Of a DNA stretch of 64,000 bases, positions 1-10,610 are shown in pieces. The first letter of the stretch is position 1; each line of letters begins with the position of its first letter. The position numbers were made by a program, and so were the translations under genes. Source of the stretch: Gordius sp. MW1 (taxonomy: Eukaryota > Nematomorpha > Gordioida > Gordea > Gordiidae); NCBI GenBank assembly GCA_964036665.1, contig OZ038527.1, positions 21,226,221-21,290,220 of the forward strand, given 5' to 3'. The notes under the pieces are model-generated. The model worked only from the letters and a program-made list of their open reading frames with translations, was not told where the DNA came from and searched no databases.

Positions 1-1496
1 CCACTGACCAGAATTATGACTCAGCGTTTGTACTATTTTGCTAAACTGTTTGATCTGATTGCAAGTATGCGGTGGTGCTACTGCTTAGTGCATACACCCT
101 GTTGATGCTTGTTATGTATATAAAGGAAATGGCATTCTGGTAAATTAAATTAATTAATTTTTACCACACCCCGCGATGCCTTTTAAATTTTTACAGGTTC
201 ATTTCCATGGGCATGGCCAGGATTGGATTTACAGGAGGGCGTTAATGATTTAAGGAGGGGCAAAATAATAATTTTTTGAAATTTCGGCCAGAATTATATC
301 AAATTTCAAACGATTTTTGGAATTAGAGGGGGGTAGCAACCCTTTCCTGCCACCCCTTATGACATGTTGGGAAAAGATTAAATTTTACCTACCCCTTTAG
401 CAAGTTGTAATTTTTTTGATTGATTGTCTAAGCATTCTATGTGCCATTGCACAGATTTAAATGTAAACCTAAGAAGTTCACAAATATTAAAGTTAATCAG
501 CCAAATATGGCCGGAGTTTTTTTTGTCTAACAGACAATTAACGCAGCATTATTGAACAATTTCATTTCGTATTTATGACAAAGTTTAACCTAAGCATTGA
601 GGGATGGGCCAAGATAGGGCGGGGAGGGAGCGAAATATTTCATAAAATTTCAACTTTCAGCTGGTTAAATATAATTTTTTTTTTAGGATTTAAGGAGAGG
701 GGGTGATAACTGCCCCTTCATGCTTCCCCGTTTTTGTAAGCGGTCAAACTTTTTCAATACCAACTGGTTCAATAAATCACAATGTACTCAAATGCATACA
801 ACAAACTTTCCCACCCTAAAAGTGCCTAGACGGCTGCGCTAGATTCACGATGAGCATATGTTTTTGATTTATGGCTTGAGATGGTAAAACGTAGATGAAT
901 TAGCTTCAATGTTTGTTTGTATGGTCCTAGCTGGGATTAATTGGTATTGGATTAAGGAGAGGCCTGATTTTGACATCACGATTATATCTTCAAATATTAT
1001 ATTATTCAATTTGGCAGAGGCAGCTGCCCCCCCCCCGCCCCCTTCTGATGTGATTCTAATTAGTGGAATAAATATTTAAACTTTTAAAAAATTACCAATC
1101 TTATTCATTCTTTAGTAAATATTTAGATAATTAGGGTGTATTCTATTTGAAAAGGTTAAATGGTAGTAATCCTTAGAACTCTTACTATGACCGATTTCTT
1201 TAAAATGGCGGCTTGTCCACATCATATCATTTTCTAATGAAAATATGTCGAGACATGTGTAATTTGTAAAAGTTATCCTAATGAGTTGTATGATTATGGA
1301 TGTATGCCATTTGCTAAACTAATTTGGCACAATGATTACAATACACTTTGGTGATTTGATGATTCAATGCTTAAATTTTTAATTTGAAGTTTAGTGAATT
1401 TAAAGGGCGCCTTCACTCTAGACATATTATGCATTAACTTGTATACTGAACGCTAGTAATTTTGATAGAATGATTGTGTTCGTTTTTTTGCAATAG
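1..1496. other. Upstream region/intron of ARID1 without recognisable exon
   Basis: AT-rich sequence with two degenerate hAT-type MITE copies (about 206-366 and 600-745). No exon with a family match is seen. Because the first visible ARID1 exon starts mid-codon, part or all of this is probably intron. Confidence 0.5.
206..366. mobile_element. hAT-type MITE family A, degenerate copy
   Basis: It starts CATGGGCATGGCCAGG and has the internal order typical of the family: a 'GGAGGGGCAAAATAAT' block, an AT-rich centre, and a GGGGGTAGC block. The right inverted repeat is eroded. Confidence 0.5.
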
Positions 1497-1636
1497 GATT
1501 ATTGCCCAACACCTTCCCTAGCGCCACAACTTCGATGGAATCCGGTAATTTTGTAGTCAGGAATGAAACCGATAGCAATTCCTTCCAAGATGCCAGCCTA
1601 CTTTCGTCCAACGGCTTTAAATATCAAAGTCAAAAG
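1497..1636 (+). CDS. ARID1: ARID1 exon (first visible)
   Basis: The acceptor CAATAG and donor GTTAGC bound a Ser/Asn-rich exon that begins with two bases of a split codon and ends in phase 0. It encodes a linker segment (LLPNTFPSATTSMESGNF) with no recognisable domain. It is placed in this gene by phase and Ser-rich composition only. Confidence 0.65.
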
Positions 1637-4600
1637 GTTAGCTAAACTCATCACACTCATTACACATGTTAGTTAGGTTCATGGGCGTACGCAGGGGGGG
1701 GGGGGGACAGGGGGAGCCACCCCCCCCCCCTAATTTACGGAAAATTTTTTTTTCAATGCAAAAACATTGAAAAATTAAAAAAAATTACGTTTTGCCCCCC
1801 TCTAAATGAACTTTTAAACGTTTTGCCCCCCCCCCCCCCCTAATTCAAAACCTGGGTACGCTTATGGTTAGGTTAGTTTTTGATTTATAACTATTTGCCT
1901 AATTTAACAAATGTTAGTTTTAAGTCGGCTATATTTTATAATTACTTAATATTTTTAGCGTTTAAAGATTTACTAAATAGTTTATAATCGCAGACTCTAA
2001 AGAGCTCGAATTTTAACATCGATCTTGTTATATGGCGGTTGGGAAAATAGTTGCAATGGTATTATTGCCTCTTATCTATTTTGATATAATATTACAAACT
2101 ATTTGAGGTAATATAATATAAAGCCTCTCCAAAAAGCAGAAGAAAATAAATGCTTTAGCAAAATTACTTCTTAATGCGCCATCCACACTTTTCATTATTT
2201 ACTAAAGTATTCCCCCATATGACTATTAAATGGAATTAACGAGTTATGTACGTATTATAAGGTAAATAATTATTAAATTATCCAATTAATATACATACTA
2301 AGATCTTCAAGATGGAGGTCGTTTTTTGCATCACATTAGATGATTGAATCTACAGGGGCTGAGCACTCTCTTTGTCTTGTAGTCTATGCTTTGTCTATGT
2401 TTATAATTGCTTCACGTCACTGTTTTTATATTATTTATTAAACACTTTTTAATGCCAAACTACTTTTAAGCACAAATAATTATTTTTGTTTTAAATTTGG
2501 AATATAACATAGAGCTCGGTAACGCCCATCAATTTATCCTCCTACTCCCCCGATCAATCCAGTAGTGCTTCGTTCAAAGAAGAAAATTCCGGCAATCTTA
2601 ATAGTCCTGGTTGGCTTTCTAAATCCATTACAAGCCCCATAAATCCATCCCAAAGTCCATCACTAAGTCGAATCGATAAGATAAACCACAATTTACGCGT
2701 TAAGGTAAGTTTTTCTTAATTTATGCTTAATAAATGTTGTTAATTCAACCTTGTATGTGTTTAAAATTGTTTTGTCGTTTTAATTCGAATCTATTAAAAT
2801 TGTGCCTATTTATCGTCTGCTTTTCACACGCGCTCATTAGAAAAACGAACCCATCGCCAAGTTATACGATTTTGGGAGCGAACCCGAAAGAAAACCATTT
2901 TTGGATCATTTGCTTCAATTTAACGAACACAATGCCAATCCCATCCCATTCATTCCCACCGTCAGTAAAGCTTACGTCGATCTGTACAAGCTCTATTGCA
3001 TGGTTAAAGAGCGTGGTGGGATATTGATGGTAATTGTTTTGTATAGCCTTCATTGAAACTTTACATGTATTTAGGTAAATCAGCGAAAACAGTGGCGCGA
3101 AATTGCTGCGGAAATATTAGACGGTCATTCTGCCAGCACATCTTACAATCTCCGCAAACAGTACATCAAGTGTCTCCTCGACTACGAATGTAAGTTCGAG
3201 ATGAACGGCGCAGACCCTGCCCCCATAATAACTCAAATCGAATTGTCCGTGAAGAAAAAGAAGAAAAAAGTCGACCCAAGTACGCCTTAACTAACCCACG
3301 CTAAATTTATAAATTAACACCCCTTTTTTGTAGGTCAAGTCTCGTCGTGCTCCCAAAGCATCGTGTCGCCACCTTGCACTTTACCCTTTCAACCAACCAA
3401 AAACAATATTACAGGATTACCTAATCCCTCGACCCCTTTTCCCTCTAGTCCCGCCCTAAACTATATGCAATCACACAACAATAATGGCTCGAATCCCGCC
3501 GGTCCCCACAATATATCACCACCCTCGGAGAGGATTAAAGTTAGAGATCCCTTTTCCGACGAGAATCCCACCAGCAATCCTGCTGGCCCAGGGGGGATGT
3601 ACGGAAATTTCAAGGGCATGCCCTACAACAATAACATGCCCCCTTCGCATTTGTCAAACGTTGGTGTCCACCCCTTCGCTAAGCTTCACCCGGGCGCAGA
3701 AAATGTGAGAACGAATAATGATCCCTCGCCGCACCCAAGCATGCAGCCGGTGGTATACAATAATAATCAATTTCACACCAAGCCATTCACTCCCGAACAC
3801 CAAAATGCTAAGATGATGATGGCCGAACACCAGTTACAACAACCTTACAACGAGTTTGCTAGGGGAAATCAGTTTTTCAATCAGTCACCCATGCAACACG
3901 ACATCAAGCCACCCCCACCCGGCAACATGCTTAATTGTCCCGCTAATATGCCCCCTAATATGGATAAGAGGTAATTGAATTTGTCTTTATTTTTGAGGTG
4001 TGTTTGCATCGCTAATTTGCTTAGGGCTTTTCTTAATATTTGATCCAGATTTAAATCGCGCGAATTTATCTTTGTCTAAATATCCTATTCAATTTCATAA
4101 CTCGTTTGTAATTATCAACATTTTGTTTTTTGATAGTTAAAATAAACTTTTTTTTTGTTTATTTCAACTTTTGAGATTAAAACTAAACTTTGCCGATACC
4201 TAAAAACTTAAAAACACGCAGCATTTAAGCTTAGGAAAAGTTTTGCATCTTACAAAATCGCTCTTAGGTTATGCGTCTGAAATGTAAATCTGCTGTGAAT
4301 TCGAAATTAAGACATAGCTATGTTACAACCCGTTCGTCGATTTTTGATGCGCAGCAAAATCTGATATTAAGACAAACCTTTACACACGGGAATAAATGTT
4401 AATCACATTGTTGTAATTTGTAATAGACTCTCGGAACAGGGTTTGTTGAAGGGTAAAATGCCCATTGAGCATTTCCCCACCGACCCTCTCTTGCTAAAAT
4501 CCGAGATCAAGTGTGAATTTATGAGTGATCAGCGTTCTATGGAGCCACCACCTTCGTTGCAAGGCTCGGAAATGTTTTACAAAGATCCCGAAATGGGCCA

Positions 4601-7081
4601 TCCGCTAATACCCCAACAAGGTGGCGAGATGCCCGCCAACAACTTTAGCCTACAATCTTCTAATCAAGATTTCGATACTTACAAGCATTCCAAGCCAAAA
4701 ATCCCCGACCCTACCCAACTTGATTACAACTACAGTAAATTTTGACACGACTTTAGAGGGGCATTTTTGTTACGCCATTGATGTAGAGTTTTTTTAGGAT
4801 CAGAATAATAGCGATGTCTTTTTATAGTTAAATTATTTTAGCGATTGATCATTTCTATGAATGAACATTAAATTATTTAATAAAACCATTCTGTTTAACA
4901 AAAATGTAAATGCGATTTTTTTAACAAACCTTATTAATATTTTAGGAGGATCTCGATTTTCCTCTTCCAATTTATTTCACGACATACCACCAAATGTGGC
5001 CATAACAGAAAACTCCATAGATCCGCGTTCCTTAAAGCATACGTCGAGGGTAATTGTAATTTCTCAATTTAAAAATTATAAATATATTTAATTACTCAGA
5101 GCACCCTACCCAACGGAATTTCTAAAGATCCCTTATTCCCACCTGATTCCGTAGAAGCTATCGTCCCAAAATACGTCAAACACAAAAAAATTCACTGCAA
5201 AGATTTAGGTAACACTCTCTAACTTACGTTATCCTAATTTTATGCAAATTGCGATTTTGACATTATTTTTTGATAACCTATATACGAAAAAATTGGGGCA
5301 AGGAGAAGGTTCCACATTTGTTCTTTATTGAATATTAAAAAAAATTGTTACTAAAGGGATTTTTGAAAACAAACACAGCATTGCTACTATTTTGCAATAA
5401 ATTACAATTTATAAATTTGCCCTAAAATTTAGGTAACCTAGACCTTAGGAAGATCCAATTAGCCCTAAAATCGGGGTTGGTGTCGTTAAGCGTACACGCC
5501 ATCGACGCATTTTCGGTGTTGCAAAGCGAAGAAAGCAAATTGTCTCAATTCCATCTATCTCAATGCCAGGGCCTACTAGACTTGTTGATCGAGTATTTTC
5601 AGGCGTCGTTGGAGGTATTGTTTCACCTCTCGCGAAGCAGGAAAACCCTAATCAACCCTCTCGAAACCTCTCATCCCGATATCGTCGAAGGTTGTGAGAA
5701 AGAAGAAAACTTTAGCCTAAACCTGAACGCCAAGGAGGCGAAGGAACGAATGCGTTCCGGTAAAAATTACACCATGACTACGCGTACCAAAAAAAGCGTT
5801 CGCTTTAAACGGGCAACCCCTAACGAGATCGACCCACTCGCCTCACAATCGAGGTTCGAGCAGCAAGTTTTTGATGACCACGACGATACCCCGTTTAGGT
5901 GCCCTCTACCTTGCTTCGATCGATGTTTAGTCAACTTTCGACCCGATCTGCCCGTGGTGAGTGAGAAGGATGAAATTAGGCAGCAGCACGAGCCATTGCC
6001 AGATGATAACCCCGATCAAGAACCCAGCTTGGATTTTGCCTTGGAAGAAAGAGATCGGGTTATCATGTACGACCGAGACGCACCCAACTTGCTTTCCGTC
6101 CGGTGCGTCCTGACGCTAGCTAACATCTTTCGAGGCCTCTCCTTCGTGCCCGGCAACGAAATTACGCTGTGCAAAAACCGCGCTTTGCTAACCCTAGCTT
6201 CTCGACTCTTGCTATTATCCCCCCGACATTCCCCCGCAGCAATCACTACCACCACCGCCCCCGCCGTCGTTACTCAACATTGCTCAACCTCGTGGCCGCC
6301 CCCACCCCACCACCCTCGCATCAACTACGTATTGAGAGATTGTTGGCTCACCGTGTCTAAAGACGTCATGGTGCTCCTCTCTAACGTGGCGGGCAAGTTG
6401 GATCTTCAAACCCTGCCGGACGACGTTATATCCGATCTCCTAAACTCCTTGGTTTACACCCTGCTAGACCCCAACTCCCTCAAACTCGTACACAACCTAG
6501 CTACCCTTCATAACGCGCCCACCCGTAAATTCATGGCGCTAGAGATCTTGTGTAAGCTCAGCGTCTCCGATTCTAACATGGATTACATCCTAGCGACGCT
6601 AAGCTTAGCCCACTTGGAGCAACTGGTGAGCTGTTTGATCGAGATGCTGACTGGGAAGGAGAGCACGGAGACGGTCCTCAAGGAATGTTCCCTCGTTTTG
6701 CTGCTTAATTTGGGACTCGGTGACGCCGCAACCGGTTTCGTGTTTAACCTGATAAGCCACGTGCCCCACAGCATTTGTGCAATCGTGGAATTTATGGAGG
6801 AGATTGAATGCAACGCCAGTCGCGTTATACACACCCAAGGCTTCCCAGCCCTACGAGATAATCCCGAACTAATGGGAACCTCCCTGTCTATGTTGAGACG
6901 GAGCGCCAATCTCCTACTCAACCTGGCCCTGAAAACGGACTGCAAAGCCCTCTTTTTCCGCCTGCAAAACCGATTACTAAATTTAGTTATGTCTCAGATA
7001 TTGGATCAAAACGTCGCCAATATCATAGCCGATATATTGCACATCCTGTCCGCTAATCAAAGTGACCATAAAGAAACCTAA
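1497..7081 (+). CDS. ARID1: ARID1/Osa (BAF250) subunit of the SWI/SNF chromatin remodeller, 3' nine exons
   Basis: The nine exons are 1497-1636, 2513-2704, 2841-3029, 3075-3279, 3334-3970, 4427-4734, 4946-5049, 5100-5208 and 5433-7081 (TAA). Phases match at every junction and give about 1176 codons plus stop. ARID1 proteins are the large DNA-binding, scaffold subunit of the nuclear BAF complex. Exons 3-4 encode an ARID domain (motifs PFLDHLLQFNEH, VDLYKLYCMVKERGG, QRKQWREIAAEI, LRKQYIKCLLDYE). A low-complexity Pro/Asn/His/Met linker follows. Exons 8-9 encode the BAF250_C domain (KYVKHKKIHCKDL, LALKSGLVSLSVHAIDAFSVL split by an intron upstream, RCVLTLANIFRGLSFVPGNE). The gene is open at the 5' side: the first exon starts with the last two bases of a codon. 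The linker is shorter than in fly or human proteins. Family assignment is firm; the exact ARID1 subtype is not resolved. Confidence 0.88.
1680..1866. mobile_element. hAT-type MITE family A
   Basis: The ends CATGGGCGTACGCAGG and CCTGGGTACGCTTATGG are inverted repeats of each other. The element lies inside an ARID1 intron. Three long C or G homopolymer runs lie inside it. Confidence 0.65.
2513..2704 (+). CDS. ARID1: ARID1 exon, Ser-rich linker before ARID
   Basis: This is a 64-codon phase-0 exon between the acceptor ACATAG and a consensus donor GTAAGT. It is rich in Ser, Pro and Asn and ends with SLSRIDKINHNLRVK, directly before the ARID-coding exon. Confidence 0.75.
2841..3029 (+). CDS. ARID1: ARID1 exon, N-terminal half of ARID domain
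   Basis: It encodes helices 1-4 of the ARID fold: KLYDFGSEPERKPFLDHLL, then the Pro-containing loop and VDLYKLYCMVKERGG. The invariant Leu/Tyr/Val-Lys-Glu-Arg-Gly-Gly pattern identifies the domain. Donor GTAATT; phase 0. Confidence 0.9.
3075..3279 (+). CDS. ARID1: ARID1 exon, C-terminal half of ARID domain
   Basis: It encodes QRKQWREIAAEI, then STSYNLRKQYIKCLLDYE, the DNA-contacting helices of ARID. A basic run (VKKKKKKVD) follows and could serve nuclear import. The intron before it is only 45 bp. Ends in phase 1 at donor GTACGC. Confidence 0.9.
3334..3970 (+). CDS. ARID1: ARID1 exon, Pro/Asn/Met-rich linker
   Basis: A 637-base exon encodes a disordered segment rich in Pro, Asn, His, Gln and Met, with several GP, PPP and NNN runs. 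This is typical of the region between ARID and BAF250_C. No fold is recognised. It ends in phase 2 at GTAATT. Confidence 0.85.
4427..4734 (+). CDS. ARID1: ARID1 exon, linker
   Basis: It begins after TAATAG and encodes a Met/Pro/Asp-rich linker including the acidic and basic pairs KSEIKCEF and KHSKPKIPDPTQLDYNY. The best donor is GTAAAT after 4734. Reading on without splicing meets TGA nine bases later, which supports the splice. Confidence 0.8.
4946..5049 (+). CDS. ARID1: ARID1 exon with tandem acceptor
   Basis: It encodes SRFSSSNLFHDIPPNVAI and a few more residues. Two AG acceptors lie three bases apart (TTTAG and GAG before GATCTC), so an isoform differing by one residue is possible. Donor GTAATT after AGG. 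Confidence 0.75.
5100..5208 (+). CDS. ARID1: ARID1 exon, start of BAF250_C
   Basis: It encodes KYVKHKKIHCKDL, matching the start of the BAF250_C domain of ARID1 proteins, preceded by FPPDSVEAIVP. It ends in phase 1 at GTAACA and joins the terminal exon after a 224-bp intron. Confidence 0.85.
5433..7081 (+). CDS. ARID1: ARID1 terminal exon, BAF250_C domain
   Basis: A 549-codon exon including the stop encodes most of BAF250_C, an armadillo-like helical domain that docks the core BAF module. Visible landmarks are the domain start LRKIQLALKSGL, a basic patch TRTKKSVRFKRA, RCVLTLANIFRGL, a poly-His/Pro loop near 6240-6320, and Leu-rich helices to the stop. This exon is much more GC-rich than the flanking introns. 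Confidence 0.9.
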
Positions 7082-7231
7082 AAGACTCCCAGTCTATTAA
7101 ATATTTGGCGATACTACTATTTTTTTTAATTTAAAATGATAAAATTTCATCTGTGTACGACGGAATCGTTTTTATAAATCAAATCCCATAATTCTTCATT
7201 CTTTGTGTACATTTCTTCATCTTATATTGTG

Positions 7232-7237
7232 AATAAA
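7232..7237 (+). terminator. Poly(A) signal AATAAA of ARID1
   Basis: A canonical AATAAA lies 151 bases after the ARID1 stop codon. An ATTAAA lies nearer the stop, at about 7096. Confidence 0.6.
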
Positions 7238-7368
7238 TGATGTATTTAATGCTTAAGAAGATATGAAATAATACGTTGTTCGTTCTTTGAGTTGTGTTTT
7301 GCATCTTTATTTAAAAATTACATTGAGCCTTCTTGGGCAACTTTAAATTTAGATTTTTGGGCGGGCAC

Positions 7369-7536
7369 TAGTCTGAAAACGCCTCGGTTTTGTTTGGTCG
7401 ACTTTTGGTTATAGTCGACTAAACATGTTTTTTTGGTCTGATTTTGTTGGAGTCGAAATTTCAGACCTGAATCGGCCGTTAGTCATAGTTGAACCAAAGG
7501 TGGACCAAACAAAGCTTAGTCGTTTTTACAACACTA
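7369..7536. mobile_element. hAT-type MITE family B
   Basis: Palindromic element with ends near TAGT...AAAACG and CGTTTTTACAACACTA and internal GGTTTTGTTTGGTCGAC and its reverse complement. Flanked by 8-bp direct repeats GCGGGCAC (7361-7368) and GTGGGCAC (7537-7544), seven of eight identical, as expected for hAT insertion. Confidence 0.7.
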
Positions 7537-7726
7537 GTGGGCACTATAAAACAAGATTCGGGCTTAATGAGCTTTAGTGATTTATCTTGTCACCTTTTTC
7601 TTTGATTATATTTATTACTCGTAGTAAATAAAAGAAAAAAAAATTAATTTTAAAATTCAAATTACTTCTAAAAGTTTAAAAAAATATCATTTTAGGCCGA
7701 GCGGGCTATCACGCTATTAAATACTA

Positions 7727-7850
7727 CATGGGCGTAGCCAGGGGCAATGATGATAAAATTTTGATATTTTACCTATAATTTTGATAAATTTTTGGATTTA
7801 GAGGGGGGGGGGGTAGCCGTCCCTCCCTGCCCCCTTTGGCTACGCCCATA
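7727..7850. mobile_element. hAT-type MITE family A
   Basis: Inverted ends CATGGGCGTAGCCAGG and TTGGCTACGCCCAT enclose the family's AT-rich centre and a GGGGGGGGGTAGCC block. It is shorter than typical copies (about 160 bp). Confidence 0.75.
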
Positions 7851-8199
7851 TAATAAAACCTGACTGGGTTCGGGCAGAAAAATTTAGACCTGACACCTGC
7901 AAGGTATGCCCTCAATGTTAAAATATTGTAATGCGATTTTTTTTTATAAAATAAAGCTTATTATAGATGGTGGTAAAACCATATTACCGTTTTAGTGAAA
8001 TTAAAATTTATTTTATTTTATAATTTGTCATAATATCAACTTGAGGTTCTTTCGTAAATGTGTTGAGTATAAATCACATGAAATTTATAAAATGTTAATT
8101 AATAATTAAATAATGCAACTTGTTAATTAAATTCTCAAAAAGAAATTTGTTATAATTTATGCATTATATATAGCGAACTGTAGCTAAACTAAAACATGT

Positions 8200-8645
8200 T
8201 TCCTATCATCGATCGACCATCGAAGTTCCACGTGTTCTGTCCACGTGATTCTTTGAGGTAAAGTCCTCGGACCAATTATCGATTTGTAAGCTGTTCGTCC
8301 ACGTGACTTTCACCGCTTCCATCGATATTACGAGTAGAAAGTACTCGGTTCGTGCACTATTCACGAATCAAAAACGGGGCCGCCATATTTGATTACGATT
8401 TATATCGCGGCCATATAGATGCGAGCCATCTCTTTCCTCCATTTTCAGTTTACCGGTTATTAACGCAACACGATTCATCCGCGCGCGCTGATTGGCAGAA
8501 ATTTCCCGGGACGTATGATTGGCTGAGGTTGTTTCCGCACACGCGCAATTGAAGTCGTGTTGTTGTTTACGGAAAATACCGATGGTGGTGCAAATTGTGC
8601 GCACTCTTGTGGTTTAAGTATAGATCTCCCGTTTTAATTGTCATT
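8200..8645. promoter_or_regulatory. CpG-rich promoter-like island without an assigned gene
   Basis: About 400 bases are visibly richer in G+C and CpG than the surroundings. Three CCACGTG E-boxes occur near 8228, 8240 and 8300. ATCGAT occurs near 8207, 8278 and 8320. CCAAT-type boxes (GATTGG) lie near 8490 and 8518. Possible splice donors follow at about 8660 (GTACGTC) and after a tiny ORF ATGAGGCTTATGAG at 8685. These are features of an invertebrate core promoter, possibly bidirectional. The gene it drives is not visible; a distant 5' exon of the glutamate synthase gene or a non-coding RNA are possibilities. Confidence 0.45.
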
Positions 8646-8699
8646 CAAATTAAAAATAGGTACGTCGATTATGATTTAAACAGAATGAGGCTTATGAGG

Positions 8700-9172
8700 T
8701 AGGAAATCTTTTTATTAAGTTATTAAATACATAAGTTGATATAACTTTTTTAAAATTGGAACCTGTAAGTATTCTATTAGAAACAGATCCCTTTTGCATA
8801 AAAAATAGAATGATTGTGATAAACATCAGCATATGTAATTGTATATACTAGTTATACTGCAATACAATTTATCGTTTGTATGAAATTGTACTTGAAATAT
8901 TTTGCTAGCTTTTCAAAATTTAAGTAATTATCAAGTATTTTTATAATTTTGTTAATACAGTGGCGTATGCAAGGAGTAAGTTCGCTAGAACCACCCCCCC
9001 CCCCATGAAAAAAATAAAAAAAACGAAATATTTAGAAAAAGTAAATTATTCTTGTTAGTGTTGCGCAGGTAGAAATAATTAACTATCTTAATCAAAATTT
9101 GAGATTTATTTAAAAAAATCGACTAATTCAAAACCTGCAACGGGCCTGTTTAGGTCAGTCGCCCGCCCATTA
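8700..9172. other. AT-rich intergenic sequence
   Basis: No gene is seen. A partial family-A MITE end (AGTGGCGTATGCAAGG) lies near 8960, followed by a C run. Confidence 0.4.
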
Positions 9173-10600
9173 TTAACACAGGAGGTTGGGTCAAAAATGC
9201 TAACACGGATGGTATTTGGGGTTATAATTACCCCAAACTTTAAATAGCTATAACTTAGATGTTTTATAATATAAACTTGCCAAAATTTGCAAGAATAATA
9301 TTTCAACTCTTCTACATTCATTAAAATATTAATTTGGCTAATTGATCAAGTGGTTTAAATTTTTTTTCATAGAGCAACCCCCAAAATTTTTCCCTTACTG
9401 ACTATTTTGGCTCATACCAAATTTTTTTTTTATTTTATGGTTTAATCAATAAGATTATATAAAAGAAGGTTGAAACTATAAATGTGGAAAATTTGGTAAA
9501 AAATAACCCAAAAATAAAAAAAAGAGATGTTCAAACTTAGGCAATTTTTGGCTTTTAATTTTTTAAGGCAAAAAGTTACTATTGATCTCAACTCATACTT
9601 TTATAAATTTAAATGTTATTTTAAAAAATTTTTCATATAGATTCATAATAAGGATTAAAATTAATGAAAAATATTTAAATGAAAAATGTTATATAAGAAA
9701 TTTTACGAGGCTATAAAAATAGTTACATTACATTTTCTACATATATTTATATAGTCATAAATTTCCTAAATTTTACTCTACTCTTAATTATTTCATCTGT
9801 AATAAGTAATTTAAAACAATCAAGAGGAGTTTTTGGTTGCCCATCCTTATGGCTTTACTCCAGGTAAATGAAATACAATACACAATTCTATTTTGTTCTA
9901 ACATTTTTATTAGGACAATTTTGTGGCACTTAGTATTCCTTTGAAATATGTAATATAATAAAAGCTTCTAAATTATTTCCTATAAAAGAAACTAATTTTG
10001 TTAGACATATCAAGTAACTCTTCTTCATCTTAATCTCCTGTTAACTCACTCACAGATTCATGACTACTCTAGGATATGTAATCATAGAATCATCGAGAAC
10101 TTGATAAAATGTTATAACTGTTATGTTCATATACCATCTTCAGATGAAGAACTATAAAAAAACTGCACTTTTTAATAATAGACTTAATAAAAAATCAAAA
10201 AATGCAGGAAAAATCACACAAATAAACATTTGGAAAATTAAATATGTTAAAATCAGAGTTTAAAATTTGAATATTTGAAATAAAAAGAAATTTATACAAA
10301 AAATTTCTTCACAAAAGGGTTTACAATAATGAGTTCTAATAATATATTTCAAAAAAAATGTTGAATATTTTTTTTCTTTCATTTTATGGAAGGTGGGGTC
10401 GTGGAAGACCCAGGGCATCTAAAACACTCTCTATCTTAAAAACTATTGGATAAAAACTATCGAAATTTTGCAGAGATATTCTGGGGTAAATTTTGTTAAG
10501 CTACTGAAAAAATGAAATTGTAATATTCACTCATTATTTTGTACAGCATTTTTAAACGGCTTGGGGTCATTATTACCCCACCCGACCTACGAAGTGTTAA
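9173..10600. mobile_element. piggyBac-like non-autonomous element with TTAA ends
   Basis: TTAA at 9173-9176 is followed by CACAGGAGGTTGGGTC. The right end, read in reverse complement from TTAA at 10597-10600, gives CACTTCGTAGGTCGGGTGGG. The two ends share CAC...AGGTYGGGT, and both carry the TTAA target duplication that piggyBac superfamily elements use. Just inside, both ends carry a GGGGT-AATTACCCC-type palindrome. No transposase reading frame is visible, so it is at best a deletion derivative. The TIR similarity is short and imperfect. Confidence 0.5.
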
Positions 10601-10610
10601 AATTCACAAG

